From: Prevotella sp.
GTDB taxonomy: Bacteria > Bacteroidota > Bacteroidia > Bacteroidales > Bacteroidaceae
Length of the DNA stretch: 5,548 bases
NCBI GenBank assembly: GCA_017424205.1
Contig: JAFPAS010000132.1
Location: 1 to 5,548, forward strand
Direction: 5' to 3'
A program made the position numbers and the translations under genes. Below the pieces are notes generated by a model that did not search any database, was not told where the DNA came from, and saw only the letters and a program-made list of their open reading frames with translations. Position 1 is the stretch's first letter; each line of letters begins with the position of its first letter. Shown here piece by piece: positions 1 through 5,548 of this stretch.

Positions 1-2541
1 GACGATACAAAATGGGAGGTAGTGGCTGTTCCGCAAACAGCACAGCTTATGCCTGCCGAGGGTAGTGGCTGCCGCAACTATCAGGGCATAGTATGGTATC
101 GCAAGCATTTCAAAGCGCCTGCAGGACCAGTAAGCGTTCTTCACTTCGAAGCGGTGATGGGAAAGCAGAAGTTCTATGTCAACGGAAAACTTGTGAAGGA
201 GAACATGGGAGGCTATCTGCCTGTTACAATCAATCTCACTGAGGCTGGCGTGAAGCCAGGCAGTGATGTTGTCGTGGCGGTGATGGCTGATAACTCTGAC
301 GACAAGACTTATCCTCCGGGAAAGACTCAGATGACGCTCGACTTCACTTACCACGGAGGCATATACCGCGATGTATGGCTCATAGAGCGCCAGCCGCTGT
401 ATATCACTGACGCAGTGGAGGAGAATCGCATGGCTGCCGGAGGCATCTTCGTGCACTATGCTAATATTTCAGAGCGTTCGGCTGAGGTATATGTGAATAC
501 CGACCTGCGCAACACACAGTCTAAGGCTCAGACTGTGACAGTGCAGAATACGCTGACTGACGCTGAAGGAAAAATCGTGAAGCAATGGAAGAAGAGTGTC
601 AGCATTCCGGCTAATGGCACACGCACTATCACTCAAGGTTCAAAGATAGCTAATCCTAAGCTATGGTCGCCAGAGTCGCCTTATCTCTACACCGTGACAA
701 CAAAGGTTATCGGAAAGGTTCAGGAGAATGGCAAGACTGTGAAGGGTGTTGTCGACGGCGGTGCGACACGCATCGGCATTCGCTCTTTCGAGTTTAAGGG
801 CAAGGACGGATTCTGGCTCAACGGCAAGCGCTACCGCCAGTTTGTGGGTGCTAACCGCCATCAGGACTTTGCGTATGTGGGCAATGCTCTGCCTAACTCG
901 CAGCAGCGTCGTGATGTGCAGCGTCTGAAGGATGCTGGCTTCAATATTATCCGTACGGCACACTATCCACAGGATCCATCGTTCATGGATGCGTGTGACG
1001 AACTCGGAATATTTATCATCGTGGCGACACCAGGCTGGCAGTTCTGGAATAAGAAAGTGCCTGAGTTTGCTGAACGTGTTCACCAGAACACACGTGAGAT
1101 AATCCGTCGTGACCGCAACCATCCTTCTGTGCTTATGTGGGAGCCAATCCTCAACGAGACACGCTATCCGAAGGATTTCGCGCTCGAGGCGCTGAAGATT
1201 ACTCAGGATGAGTATCCTTATCCTTACCGTCCAGTTGCAGCAGCCGACCTCCACAGCGCTGGTGTGCTCGAAAACTATGATATCGTTTATGCATGGCCTG
1301 GCGACGACGAGACTGTTGCTGACAACAGCGCAGAAGCGAAGGCAGAGGCTCGCATGGTGGCAATGGGTAAGAATGTGCTGACACGCGAGTTTGGCGAGTA
1401 TGTCGACGACTGGTATGCACATAACAATCTCAACCGTGCGTCACGCTCTTGGGGCGAAATCCCTCAGTTGAAGCAGGCTCTCTCACTCTCTAATACAACT
1501 TGTGATCAGCACCGCACTACAGGCTTGTTCCTCGGTGGTTGCCAGTGGCATCCGTTCGACCATCAGCGCGGATATCATCCTGACCCATACTGGGGTGGCG
1601 CATACGATGCATTCCGCCAGCCTAAGACCGCGTTCTATATGTTCCGCTCGCAGGTGCCGGTGGCTGAGAGCGAGCCGTTCGTGTATATCGCCCATGAGAT
1701 GGGACAGTTCTCAGAACAGGACGTGGTGGTATTCTCTAACTGCGATAGCGTCCGCCTGTCAATATATGATGGCGAGATGTCATGGACTATGCCTGTGAAG
1801 CATGAGAAGGTGCTGACAGACCAGGGCAGCAAGACTGTAGAATCTCTGAAGGACAAACTGACCAACGAGGTTGATATGCCGTATAATGCACCAGTTATAT
1901 TTAATAATGTATGGGACTTCTGGAAGGCTCGCGAATATTCTTACAAGCAGCGCAACTGGCAGAAGGTGAACATGGTGGCAGAGGGATATGTCGACGGAAA
2001 GGTTGTTGCTACTCATAAGCGAATGCCTTCACGCCGCAGCACGAAACTGCGTATGTATGTTGATGAGCGCGACCGCCAGCTTGTGGCTGATGGTTCTGAC
2101 TTCGTAGTTGTAGTGTGTGAGGTTACTGACGACTTTGGTAACGTGCGTCGTCTGGCAAAAGAGCAGATACGCTTTACTATAGAAGGTGAAGGCGAAATCG
2201 TAGGCGACGGTACTGACATCGGTGCTAATCCGCGACAGACAGAGTGGGGTAGCGCACCAATCCTTGTACGTTCTACTCGTAATGCAGGTAAGATTCGCAT
2301 CACTGCTGATGCTCTTTATCCTGGCACACACTCACCAGCAGCAGCAGAGATAACAATAGAGTCTGTTCCGTCACCGCTGTCGTTATGTCTGGATGAGACT
2401 ATCAAGGAGTCTGACCGCAATGCAAAGAAGAGTGTCGGTACACAGCAGCGCGGCACACGCGACGAAATCTCAGAAGAAGAGAAGAAGCAGATGCTGCAGC
2501 AAGTGCAGGACCAGCAGGCTGACTTCGGCGTAGGAAAATAA
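1..2541 (+). CDS. Glycoside hydrolase family 2 protein (beta-galactosidase-like, DUF4982 type), 5'-truncated by the window
   Basis: The reading frame is open from base 1 to the TAA at 2539-2541 (846 codons). The GTG at 22 is not the true start, because the seven codons before it already read as GH2 sugar-binding domain (DDTKWEV...VP, then GIVWYRKHF). The start and any signal peptide lie upstream. Domains by window residue: jelly-roll sugar-binding domain to about 140; Ig-like domain about 143-260; TIM barrel about 262-560, opening after RIGIR (257-261) and containing HYPQDPSFMDACDELGIF; DUF4982-like beta domain about 555-690; a second Ig-like domain (Glyco_hydro2_C5 type, with EGEGEIVGDG) about 690-790; then a polar tail. 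The predicted acid/base is E386 (RNHPSVLMWEPILNE) and the predicted nucleophile is E463 (TREFGEY). Such retaining exo-enzymes usually act on plant or host glycans in the periplasm or at the cell surface. Beta-galactosidase is the best guess, but beta-glucuronidase or a related specificity cannot be excluded. The family and catalytic residues are well supported; the substrate is not. Confidence 0.95.
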   Translation, partial: DDTKWEVVAVPQTAQLMPAEGSGCRNYQGIVWYRKHFKAPAGPVSVLHFEAVMGKQKFYVNGKLVKENMGGYLPVTINLTEAGVKPGSDVVVAVMADNSDDKTYPPGKTQMTLDFTYHGGIYRDVWLIERQPLYITDAVEENRMAAGGIFVHYANISERSAEVYVNTDLRNTQSKAQTVTVQNTLTDAEGKIVKQWKKSVSIPANGTRTITQGSKIANPKLWSPESPYLYTVTTKVIGKVQENGKTVKGVVDGGATRIGIRSFEFKGKDGFWLNGKRYRQFVGANRHQDFAYVGNALPNSQQRRDVQRLKDAGFNIIRTAHYPQDPSFMDACDELGIFIIVATPGWQFWNKKVPEFAERVHQNTREIIRRDRNHPSVLMWEPILNETRYPKDFALEALKITQDEYPYPYRPVAAADLHSAGVLENYDIVYAWPGDDETVADNSAEAKAEARMVAMGKNVLTREFGEYVDDWYAHNNLNRASRSWGEIPQLKQALSLSNTTCDQHRTTGLFLGGCQWHPFDHQRGYHPDPYWGGAYDAFRQPKTAFYMFRSQVPVAESEPFVYIAHEMGQFSEQDVVVFSNCDSVRLSIYDGEMSWTMPVKHEKVLTDQGSKTVESLKDKLTNEVDMPYNAPVIFNNVWDFWKAREYSYKQRNWQKVNMVAEGYVDGKVVATHKRMPSRRSTKLRMYVDERDRQLVADGSDFVVVVCEVTDDFGNVRRLAKEQIRFTIEGEGEIVGDGTDIGANPRQTEWGSAPILVRSTRNAGKIRITADALYPGTHSPAAAEITIESVPSPLSLCLDETIKESDRNAKKSVGTQQRGTRDEISEEEKKQMLQQVQDQQADFGVGK

Positions 2542-2601
2542 TGTAATAAATAGATACAGATACGCAGTAAGTGTGAATTTTGCACATACTGCATCATAAC
2601 C

Positions 2602-2652
2602 GAAAAAGAGTGGAAGGTTTTCCGTAACAGGAAAGTCCTTCCACTCTTTTTC
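2602..2652 (+). terminator. Strong intrinsic terminator after the GH2 gene, probably bidirectional
   Basis: A perfect 16-bp inverted repeat (GAAAAAGAGTGGAAGG at 2602-2617, its exact complement at 2637-2652) forms the outer stem. An inner 5-bp stem (TTTCC 2619-2623, GGAAA 2630-2634) closes a 6-nt loop. The right arm ends in a T5 tract and the left arm begins with an A5 tract, so the hairpin can act in both directions. It starts 60 nt after the GH2 stop codon and insulates that gene from the cassette downstream. Confidence 0.92.
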
Positions 2653-2748
2653 TTATATAGACTATGCATAAATTACACTCCTATAAATCTACTCGTTTAC
2701 TTGTCAGCTCGTTAAATAGTTAAGGAAATATAAAAAATAGTTCGTTGG

Positions 2749-2785
2749 GTTTACAAAACAAATAATAATGCGTATATTTGTAAAC
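2749..2785. repeat. Perfect 9-bp inverted repeat overlapping both promoter elements (candidate operator)
   Basis: GTTTACAAA at 2749-2757 is the exact reverse complement of TTTGTAAAC at 2777-2785, with a 19-nt spacer. The left arm covers the -33 position and the right arm covers the end of the -7 element and the likely start site, so a dimeric regulator bound here would block the promoter. The XRE-ImmA protein encoded downstream is the natural candidate. The symmetry is seen directly; the operator role is inferred, and in AT-rich DNA chance is not excluded. Confidence 0.5.
2750..2780 (+). promoter_or_regulatory. Putative Bacteroidetes-type promoter for the three-gene operon
   Basis: TATATTTG at 2773-2780 matches the Bacteroidetes -7 consensus TAnnTTTG exactly, and its setting GCGTATATTTG is typical of Bacteroidales promoters. 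A weak -33 element, TTTA at 2750-2753, lies 19 nt upstream; GTTG at 2744-2747 is an alternative with a longer spacer. Transcription would begin at roughly 2784-2790, giving an untranslated leader of about 180 nt. The -7 match is seen directly; activity is inferred. Confidence 0.65.
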
Positions 2786-2966
2786 AAATAAGAGAAGTCT
2801 ATTTTCTATCAAATATATACAGATATGTGAAGCCTATAGGATATATACATGGTCTTGATTATAATTGCTTTTCTTATAAATAGTCTGATATTTAAGCACA
2901 ATAGCATGAATAGTAATAAACAATACTCAAGAGGGTATCATCTTTTAGCAATAAAAATTAGACATT

Positions 2967-3914
2967 ATGACATTAAAAGAATTTTGGCAGAAAGCTGTTG
3001 CGATATGGAATAAAGTGTTAGCAGTTTGGGATGTTCTTGTTACTATATATTATAAGGTGACCTTCAGAGATCGTTGGTATATAAAATATTGTTGGGTAGA
3101 AGGCGATGTGAAGAAACGCTTCAAGACCAAGGAGGAAGCTCTGAAATATTTTAATAGAATAGAGGAGGCGTTTAAGAAGCCCGATGACGGGCATGTATGG
3201 GGCTTTGGTGAAAGGACGTTGACACGTGTAAAAGTAAAAACAAACTTCGGCAAGTATACAAAAGCTTACCGATTCAATTCATATAGCCTCCCGTATTACT
3301 ATGAGTGGGGCGGAGATGTTTGTAATTATGGTCCAAAACTTCCGTCGTTTAGCGAGATGTTCTGGTTTACCGTAGTTGCGGCATGTATTGTCTGTCCTAT
3401 AATGTCTAAGTGTAAGATGGACGGACATCTTGGACGTTTTGAGAGGGAAAGACAACAGCGAATGTATTTAGATTATGTGCGTTACAATCCGATAATTCTC
3501 CCGCCGATGGTAAGCACTACGGAACCGCGTCAAGGTGTGGTGTACGACATCTATGGTCAAGATTCGGTAGACAATATAACAGAAACACCGCCACCTGTTC
3601 CCGCTGCGGGCGACTATAAAGCACATCGTAAGATGTTCCTGTTTAACTTCCGTGTCATCAACGAGTCGAAGCGTTACTACCGTAGAAGGGAGAAGATGAC
3701 TGCACGCGTAGATGGTGACGTGTTGTACATATCATCGTTATGCTTCAAGATGAGTGAGAACGTAGATATGGCGCTGGCTGAGTATGAGAACGCTTTCGAC
3801 TCATGTAGATTTGAGGAGGTCCATTTCTGCATCTTTGATAAAGATAAGACTGCGGTACGTAGTGTTACACCCGAGAACCATTGGGGATTAGGTGATAATA
3901 GATATACACGATAA
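2967..3914 (+). CDS. Unrecognised 315-aa protein with an aromatic heptad helix and a probable membrane segment
   Basis: I do not recognise a family. The ATG at 2967 is the first start after an in-frame stop at 2946 and follows an A-rich stretch, as is usual in Bacteroidetes. Residues 3-30 form a hydrophobic helix with W7, W14, W21 and Y28 exactly seven residues apart, each preceded by F, I, V or I. Residues 35-75 look like a small alpha/beta unit (WYIKYCWVEG, then KTKEEALKYF). Residues 130-147 (EMFWFTVVAACIVCPIMS) are the best transmembrane candidate and contain C140 and C143; a strongly basic stretch (K148, K150, R157, R159, R161, R165) follows, suggesting that this side is cytoplasmic. A proline-rich linker (TETPPPVPAA, 205-214) leads to a basic C-terminal domain (RYYRRREK at 236-243, then mixed strands and helices). 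It is the first gene of the operon, and the next start lies 19 nt beyond its stop. A membrane-linked effector is possible, but no catalytic motif is visible. Confidence 0.85.
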   Translation: MTLKEFWQKAVAIWNKVLAVWDVLVTIYYKVTFRDRWYIKYCWVEGDVKKRFKTKEEALKYFNRIEEAFKKPDDGHVWGFGERTLTRVKVKTNFGKYTKAYRFNSYSLPYYYEWGGDVCNYGPKLPSFSEMFWFTVVAACIVCPIMSKCKMDGHLGRFERERQQRMYLDYVRYNPIILPPMVSTTEPRQGVVYDIYGQDSVDNITETPPPVPAAGDYKAHRKMFLFNFRVINESKRYYRRREKMTARVDGDVLYISSLCFKMSENVDMALAEYENAFDSCRFEEVHFCIFDKDKTAVRSVTPENHWGLGDNRYTR

Positions 3915-3933
3915 ATCATATAATCAAAATATT

Positions 3934-4296
3934 ATGGCAAGAACAAGTGCACAAGACCGCGCGAATAAGCGCGTATTAAGAGTATTCATGGTGGAGTTAA
4001 AGGTGGATATGCCGGATACTCCACCGATAACATTCTTCGGCAGTAAGAAAGCAATTTTCGAATATTTCGGTGATAAGACATTACGCATCTCCTATAATTA
4101 TTGCCGGGATTTAAGATTGGCAGAAAAACCTTTTGAAAATGCAATATGCCGTATTGTCGAAGGCCCACTATACACCTTGGCATGCCAAGAGATTGTTGAC
4201 CGCAGAGAACGCGAGAATCGTGACCCTATACCTGTGCGAAATCAAAAGGGCGCAGATAAGCTGAATGCAAAGAAAATGGCTAACAATGACGAATGA
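3934..4296 (+). CDS. Unrecognised basic 120-aa protein, possibly DNA-binding
   Basis: I chose the ATG at 3934 (MARTSAQDRANKR), which is preceded by an A/T-rich stretch and lies 19 nt after the previous stop. An in-frame ATG at 3892 would add 14 residues (MIIDIHDKSYNQNI) but lies inside the upstream gene. The product is rich in Arg and Lys and net positive. Residues 12-36 look like beta strands ending in ITFFGS. Residues 37-75 (KKAIFEYFG, LRISYNYCRDL, FENAICRI) read like helix-turn-helix followed by a strand, faintly resembling the NUMOD-type modules attached to homing endonucleases; I hold this at low confidence. The tail (about 89-120) is charged and probably disordered. There is no signal peptide or membrane segment, so it is probably cytoplasmic. 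It is the middle gene of a tight operon, and its function is unknown. Confidence 0.82.
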   Translation: MARTSAQDRANKRVLRVFMVELKVDMPDTPPITFFGSKKAIFEYFGDKTLRISYNYCRDLRLAEKPFENAICRIVEGPLYTLACQEIVDRRERENRDPIPVRNQKGADKLNAKKMANNDE

Positions 4297-4299
4297 AAT

Positions 4300-4584
4300 A
4301 TGGCGTATAATATGACTGTGAATAACAAAAGATATGAAGCGATATTTTATCAGAAGCCAAATGAAGAGACTATAGCTAAAATGCAGACATATCTCAAGAA
4401 TAAGTATACTCAGGAAGAAAGAGATAATCCGACTGATGAAGTTGTGGCAGATGTTTTCAAATTTACGTCAGAAGTGTTTGTAAAGAAATGCGTCTGGTTT
4501 ATGATTACAGAGAACTATGGTGAATACTCTATAACAATGTACTACGACAACGAGTACAACCGTGCAAATGGAGACGATTTATAA
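4300..4584 (+). CDS. Unrecognised small acidic 94-aa protein
   Basis: The ATG at 4300 lies 3 nt after the TGA of the preceding gene and in the same frame, so translation is probably coupled by re-initiation. The protein is net acidic (about 16 Asp/Glu against 11 Lys/Arg), tyrosine-rich (10 of 94) and has no signal peptide or membrane segment. The apparent order is strand (3-17), helix (21-36), helix (about 45-60), then two strands (65-70 and 76-82), a compact alpha/beta fold with an acidic end (GDDL). I recognise no family. An acidic protein directly after a basic one could be its binding partner or a DNA mimic, but that is conjecture. No terminator is visible between its stop and the XRE-ImmA gene. 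Confidence 0.82.
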   Translation: MAYNMTVNNKRYEAIFYQKPNEETIAKMQTYLKNKYTQEERDNPTDEVVADVFKFTSEVFVKKCVWFMITENYGEYSITMYYDNEYNRANGDDL

Positions 4585-4594
4585 ATAATTTCAC

Positions 4595-4629
4595 ATTGTC
4601 CTATTGTCATTCTATAACCGTCAGTAGGA
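4595..4629. repeat. Short direct and inverted repeats in front of the XRE-ImmA gene (candidate operator)
   Basis: ATTGTC occurs twice in tandem, at 4595-4600 and 4603-4608. TCCTATTG (4599-4606) and CAGTAGGA (4622-4629) form an 8-bp inverted repeat with one T-G wobble and a 15-nt spacer. They lie 17-51 nt upstream of the ATG at 4646. No TAnnTTTG promoter is evident in this 61-nt spacer, so the repeats may be an operator, a weak attenuator hairpin, or chance. Confidence 0.3.
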
Positions 4630-4645
4630 AATATAAAATAAACTT

Positions 4646-5548
4646 ATGAATACCGAATTCAATTCAAGCAGATTGCGTATAGCAAGAAATACCTTAGGCA
4701 TGAGTCTTGACAGCCTTGTGGAACAGTTAGGCAATGCCGTAACAAAACAGGCAATCTCAAAATATGAGAGAGGGCTGATGACACCCAAACCGCAGCTGGT
4801 GCAGAAGATAGCTGATGCACTCGGAGTAAAAGAGGCTTATTTCTATGGCAAAGGAATAGACATTGATATTCCTATGCTGCGCAGCACATCACGCGACTGT
4901 CTGACAGACGAGGAGGAACATCGTCTTGCTGAACATCTCGCCTGTGTTGCAGAGCGTTACATCCTGTTAGAGGAAAAGACTGCGTTACAGAAGAGATTCT
5001 TTAATCCGCTCGCTAATATCACAGTCAGCAATAAGGATGAGGTAGAACAAGCTGCCATACTGTTGAGAAAGGAATGGCAGATAGGCAATGGTGAGATACC
5101 GAGCATTACACGACTGTTAGAGCGCAAAGGCATAAGAATATTCATGGCGCCCATGCCAAGTCATATCCTTGGTGTGTCAACGTGGGGAAGCCGCATCTAT
5201 CCTATTATTGCTCTTTCTGACAATCTGGAGAACACCACGGTAGAAAGAACACGCTTCACAGTGGCGCACGAACTCGGACATCTTCTGCTCAATATACCGC
5301 CAGGTTGTGACAACGAACGTATATGCAACCAGTTTGCTGGTACGCTCTTACTGCCGCCTCAGACACTCAAGGAAGAGATAGGCGAGAAGAGAAGTCTTCT
5401 GACCCTTGAAGAGATGATTGACCTCCGCATGGTTTACGGCATGTCTATCGCTGCCCTCATACATCAGGCATACGACTTAGAGATAATCTCCGAAGACCAT
5501 TACAACTGGTGGTTCGACAGACTCATAAACAACAACAGAAAAGAAATA
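4646..5548 (+). CDS. XRE-family helix-turn-helix / ImmA-IrrE zinc-peptidase fusion regulator, 3'-truncated by the window
   Basis: The frame is open from the ATG at 4646, the first start after an in-frame TAA at 4634, to the last base (301 codons, no stop). Residues 8-68 are an XRE/Cro-type HTH (LRIARNTLGMSLDSLVEQLG, then KQAISKYERG, then IADALGV). A helical linker follows, then the ImmA/IrrE (DUF955, COG2856) domain from about 130. Its HELGH zinc motif is intact at 208-212 in RFTVAHELGHLLL. E224, in ERICNQFAGTLLLP, fits the family's third metal ligand. The closing helices (YGMSIAALIHQAYDL, about 264-278) are present; a C-terminal part of unknown length is cut off. Relatives act in mobile-element induction (ImmR/ImmA), DNA-damage response (IrrE/DdrO) and toxin-antitoxin modules. 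Here it most likely represses its own neighbourhood and releases it by proteolysis on a signal. The domains are certain; the targets are inferred. Confidence 0.95.
   Translation, partial: MNTEFNSSRLRIARNTLGMSLDSLVEQLGNAVTKQAISKYERGLMTPKPQLVQKIADALGVKEAYFYGKGIDIDIPMLRSTSRDCLTDEEEHRLAEHLACVAERYILLEEKTALQKRFFNPLANITVSNKDEVEQAAILLRKEWQIGNGEIPSITRLLERKGIRIFMAPMPSHILGVSTWGSRIYPIIALSDNLENTTVERTRFTVAHELGHLLLNIPPGCDNERICNQFAGTLLLPPQTLKEEIGEKRSLLTLEEMIDLRMVYGMSIAALIHQAYDLEIISEDHYNWWFDRLINNNRKEI

Larger units (their letters stand above)
2542..2966. other. AT-rich 425-bp intergenic region between the GH2 gene and the accessory operon
   Basis: This stretch holds the GH2 terminator (2602-2652), the promoter and inverted repeat (2749-2785) and an apparent leader of about 180 nt before the ATG at 2967. 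It is very AT-rich: 12 of 60 bases are G or C at 2761-2820. Two near-identical octamers, CTCGTTTA (2692-2699) and CTCGTTAA (2708-2715), lie upstream of the promoter, and ATATATACA occurs twice in the leader (2813-2821 and 2841-2849); in such AT-rich DNA these may be chance. No tRNA, rRNA, CRISPR array or recognisable riboswitch is visible. The only sizeable reading frame is a doubtful 54-codon one at 2849-3013. Confidence 0.8.

Noticed and set aside
22..24. GTG as the start of the GH2 protein
   Set aside because: The frame is open to base 1 and the upstream codons fit the sugar-binding domain, so the true start is outside the window.
661..1422. A 253-codon open frame on the minus strand inside the GH2 gene
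   Set aside because: It lies wholly opposite the conserved TIM-barrel coding sequence, has no recognisable domain, and its composition (rich in His, Cys, Leu and Arg) is that of an antisense shadow.
2316..2669. A 117-codon minus-strand frame across the GH2 3' end
   Set aside because: It runs through the terminator hairpin and antisense to the GH2 coding region; its sequence is low-complexity shadow without a plausible start region.
2664..2723. A 19-codon frame just after the terminator
   Set aside because: It is too short, lies upstream of the promoter and has no sign of translation signals.
2542..2966. A CRISPR array, tRNA, attachment site or insertion-sequence end in the intergenic region
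   Set aside because: I saw no regularly spaced repeats, no cloverleaf-forming sequence, no target duplication and no transposase remnant; the repeats present are explained better as a terminator and a promoter-linked operator.
3892..3933. The upstream ATG for the 120-aa protein
   Set aside because: It lies within the preceding gene and adds a segment with no domain character; the ATG at 3934 has a better spacing and leading sequence.
4957..5154. A 65-codon minus-strand frame inside the XRE-ImmA gene
   Set aside because: It is antisense to a clearly conserved coding region and shows no domain of its own.

Overview
The window looks like a Bacteroidales chromosome, most plausibly Prevotella/Segatella or a close relative. 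The evidence is a DUF4982-type GH2 glycosidase of the kind abundant in gut Bacteroidetes, a Bacteroidetes-style -7 promoter element (TAnnTTTG) instead of a classical -10 box, A-rich start regions without strong Shine-Dalgarno sequences, and moderate-to-low GC. The genus is inferred, not proven.

Layout: positions 1-2541 hold the 3' part of a large GH2 glycoside hydrolase (beta-galactosidase-like) whose N-terminus lies outside the window. It is closed by a strong hairpin terminator with a 16-bp perfect stem at 2602-2652. Next comes an AT-rich 425-bp non-coding stretch with a convincing Bacteroidetes promoter around 2750-2780, framed by a perfect 9-bp inverted repeat. Downstream are four codirectional genes: an unrecognised 315-aa protein with a likely membrane segment (2967-3914), an unrecognised basic 120-aa protein (3934-4296), an unrecognised acidic 94-aa protein (4300-4584), and a fused XRE helix-turn-helix / ImmA-IrrE zinc-peptidase regulator (4646 to the window end, incomplete at its C-terminus).

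The first three small genes are 19 and 3 nt apart and almost certainly form one operon. No terminator is visible before the XRE-ImmA gene, 61 nt further on, so it may be co-transcribed. Its spacer carries its own small repeats. The AT-rich cassette sits behind a strong terminator next to a metabolic gene, which is the look of an accessory or mobile-element-derived module. XRE-ImmA proteins are known regulators or antitoxin-like parts of mobile elements, stress responses and toxin-antitoxin modules. The three unknown genes are therefore the candidate undescribed system here: possibly a membrane-associated effector plus two small partners under a peptidase-controlled repressor. That functional reading is inference; the sequence shows only the gene arrangement, domains and motifs given below.
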